Origin: Branchiostoma floridae | Lineage: Eukaryota; Chordata; Leptocardii; Amphioxiformes; Branchiostomatidae | Reading direction: 5' to 3' | DNA: 64,000 nucleotides | Assembly (NCBI RefSeq): GCF_000003815.2 | Contig: NC_049993.1 | Coordinates: 16,140,897 to 16,204,896 of the forward strand | Shown here: piece by piece, positions 61,801 through 64,000 of the stretch | How positions within the stretch are numbered: position 1 is the first letter of the stretch | Layout of the letters: every line of letters begins with the position of its first letter | The notes under the pieces: generated by a model | Seen by the model: the letters and a program-made list of their open reading frames with translations, nothing else | Databases searched by the model: none | What the model was told of the DNA's origin: nothing | Position numbers and translations under genes: made by a program

Positions 61801-64000
61801 ATTAGTGTTTTCAGACTGTTTCTATTTTTGGGTCTGTATCTTGGATTTGGTGTACTCGAAAGCATTTTAGCATTTTTAAGCACTTGTAATCATGATACCT
61901 TATGGACATGAGGTGTAGCGTGTTATCGTATCTTCCGTCCGTATGAATGAACCACCTGCACACATTGTCCCAGCACTTAGGCCAGAGTCAGGGTGTGAAA
62001 TGGGAGGTCTTTACCCTGTGTTTGCTTTCTGTGGTAATGGGTAAGTGAGAAGTTGTTGGTCAACAGTCATGGGACACATTATCCCGCCTACCTGTTTCTG
62101 AAAGGATGAGCTTTGTTGTCAACTTGCCATGGAAAAAAGACATTCCTGATCAGGGCTGTCTCCAGGACCCGTCTCTCTGTCCCAGGATAGAAATTTGCTA
62201 TTAGGATGGACAAAGATTTCACCCTGTCTATGAAGGAAACTAAACTTCATGATGAAATTGATAAAAATATATTGTCATAAGTTTGAAATGGCAGATTTAA
62301 CCATGAAAATTAACAGATTTAACCATGAAAATTAGCAACATGGTCTCTCAAACAATGAGGGGATGGAAAAAATTTAAAGATGGATACCTGTCCTTGATAT
62401 TCATCTATTCCATACTAATAGGATAAGATAAGAGAAAATTACACTTACATTAATTCCTGGCACTTATCTTAATACCTTGCTTGTTGACAATTTTGTATTT
62501 AACTACCAAAAAAAGTAGAGTAGTCATTTCGAGCATAATGGATTTTTTTCATATCCAATCAGTTGAAGGATCAGCCTTGAGGTTGTATATTTATATCAAA
62601 AGTTGGCTTCAAATTTTTGGTAAAAAATTAACATGTATTTTCAGTTATTGACTTGGCTATAGATTCTTGTTTCATCTATTTGAATAAGTTGAAAGAAAGT
62701 AGTCCCACCATTCAAGGTCCATTGGAAAGAAGTTAGAAAGTTCTTGTTATAATTATATGTGATCAGTAACTGTTGAAAGATTAGTTTGAGTTAGGCCAAC
62801 AAATTTTTTTAAAGTATCTCAAGCCCTTTTGATGTAATATCTGTGGATATTTTAGATAAACTGTCAGTGAATCAATTTCTATAGATTGCAAGAAAGTAGT
62901 CCCTCCTTCAAATTCCATCAGAAAGAAAGTAGTCCCTTAAGGTTATTGTCCTTAATGCCTCTTGTTAAGGCAATTAAGTAACATTATCCTCACCATGTCT
63001 CCCGGGGAGAAACTCCCTCCATTGTCCCACCAACCCTGCCATTACAGTCCTGTATCCAAGTCAGCCAAACAAAACTGGCCGTGACACTGCCGTACAATAA
63101 CAAACAAGCACCAATAGTTTACCCATAAAGGGGAAAATAGGATAGTTTTACCCGCACAAACTGTTCCTTTCTCAACAATCCCATCGACCTTGCCCCCCTG
63201 TGTACCTCACCCCCTTTCTTCCCACCTGGCCACCTGCAGCGTAACTTAAGGTTAATTCCTTGCCTTGCGCCACCCTCCTTAATGTAGTCTTCACACCTTT
63301 GCCCTTAGAAAACAACGTCTTGAATGGGTCTTGTTTGTGTACTTTAGTGGTAGCGTCTAAAGAAACACTTGGCTATTGCACTGCGTTACCGTACGATTGT
63401 TGTCCGTCGACCATGGTGGTCGGCGAGGACAAAGTGTGGTTCTAAAGGGAGCTGTCTGTTATCACTCGAGCTGCTTCTTGTGTAGAAGCCATCTGAGGAA
63501 GTAGATAGTTGTCATAAGATCTGTGATGTGGAGTTAAGAAGTTGGTCTCGATTTTTCTACGATCTAAGGCGATATTTATTCCATGACTCGCTGATTTTAG
63601 GAAATACGAATGAATTAAAACATAAAACTGTAATATCAATGGACAGACTGTATCTAAATTTTGAACAGTCATTTGCAAGGTCCCCCAGCTCTCTCTATAC
63701 AATGTTGTAATATCTGCTTGGAAAAAAAATTGAGGGAGAAGGTTTTACCATGGCATAGATTCTATACAGGTTCTATTATCTAACCTGATATATTTAATGA
63801 CCAAGAAAATTAATAGTCATGTCCTAACTATGAAAGGCCTATCAAGAATTGAATGTATATCTGTGGCATCAATGTAATAACTTGAATATCAAGCAATAAT
63901 ACTTGTATCCTGCCAAGCCTTGTCAGTGGTATCAGTCCTATCATTGACAATTGATTGACTAAAAGACAATATTTTTGCTCCTACCTGTGTATCTTCTTAT
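58853..64000 (+). other. Large KDM4 intron or 3' flank, no exon recognised
   Basis: I scanned the forward frames for the family's next exon (C-x-C zinc ligands, DMVKISM-type motif) and saw none with a usable splice acceptor and frame. The stretch is AT-rich, with a (TTCC)n run at 61086-61117 and A/T runs. The most likely reading is one long intron that continues past the window. Confidence 0.5.
61086..61117. repeat. Tetranucleotide microsatellite (TTCC)n
   Basis: About seven to eight TTCC units in the long downstream KDM4 intron. Confidence 0.9.

Overview
The window looks like a piece of an invertebrate deuterostome genome, most likely a lancelet (Branchiostoma). This is an inference from three things: intron-rich genes with short exons and GT-AG junctions, proteins close to vertebrate families (KDM4, HEPACAM/CD2-type IgSF, prokineticin-like), and intergenic DNA crowded with tRNA-headed SINEs, MITE-like inverted-repeat elements and diverged tandem arrays of about 140-280 bp. 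No bacterial, CRISPR or viral gene was recognised.

Layout. (1) 950-15710, minus strand: a six-exon single-pass immunoglobulin-superfamily receptor (signal peptide, three Ig domains, TM, tyrosine-free tail), with every intron in phase 1 and a first intron of about 9.9 kb full of repeats. (2) 15.7-42 kb: no convincing host gene; it holds tandem arrays, MITEs, SINEs, two non-LTR retrotransposon remnants and a striking pair of 356-bp inverted arms. (3) 42309-46751, minus strand: two tandem paralogues encoding secreted ten-cysteine proteins whose cysteine spacing recalls the prokineticin/colipase/Dickkopf fold. One has a TATA box and a predicted non-coding first exon. (4) 46.8-51 kb: a pogo-like MITE, a LINE/SINE tail and a complex snap-back repeat. 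(5) From about 51 kb, plus strand: the 5' part of a KDM4-family (JmjN+JmjC) histone demethylase, with a putative non-coding first exon at about 51.0-51.19 kb and nine coding exons from 54597 to 58852. Its remaining exons are not seen and presumably lie beyond the window.

The three coding loci are functionally unrelated: an adhesion-type receptor, secreted cysteine-rich peptides and a chromatin enzyme. The two secreted genes form one local duplication. The observations most worth checking are the prokineticin-like pair, a KDM4 exon carrying both a one-base phase defect and an in-frame TAA, and the perfect 356-bp inverted arms. All exon models were built by eye from splice signals and frame continuity; no alignment or expression data were used.
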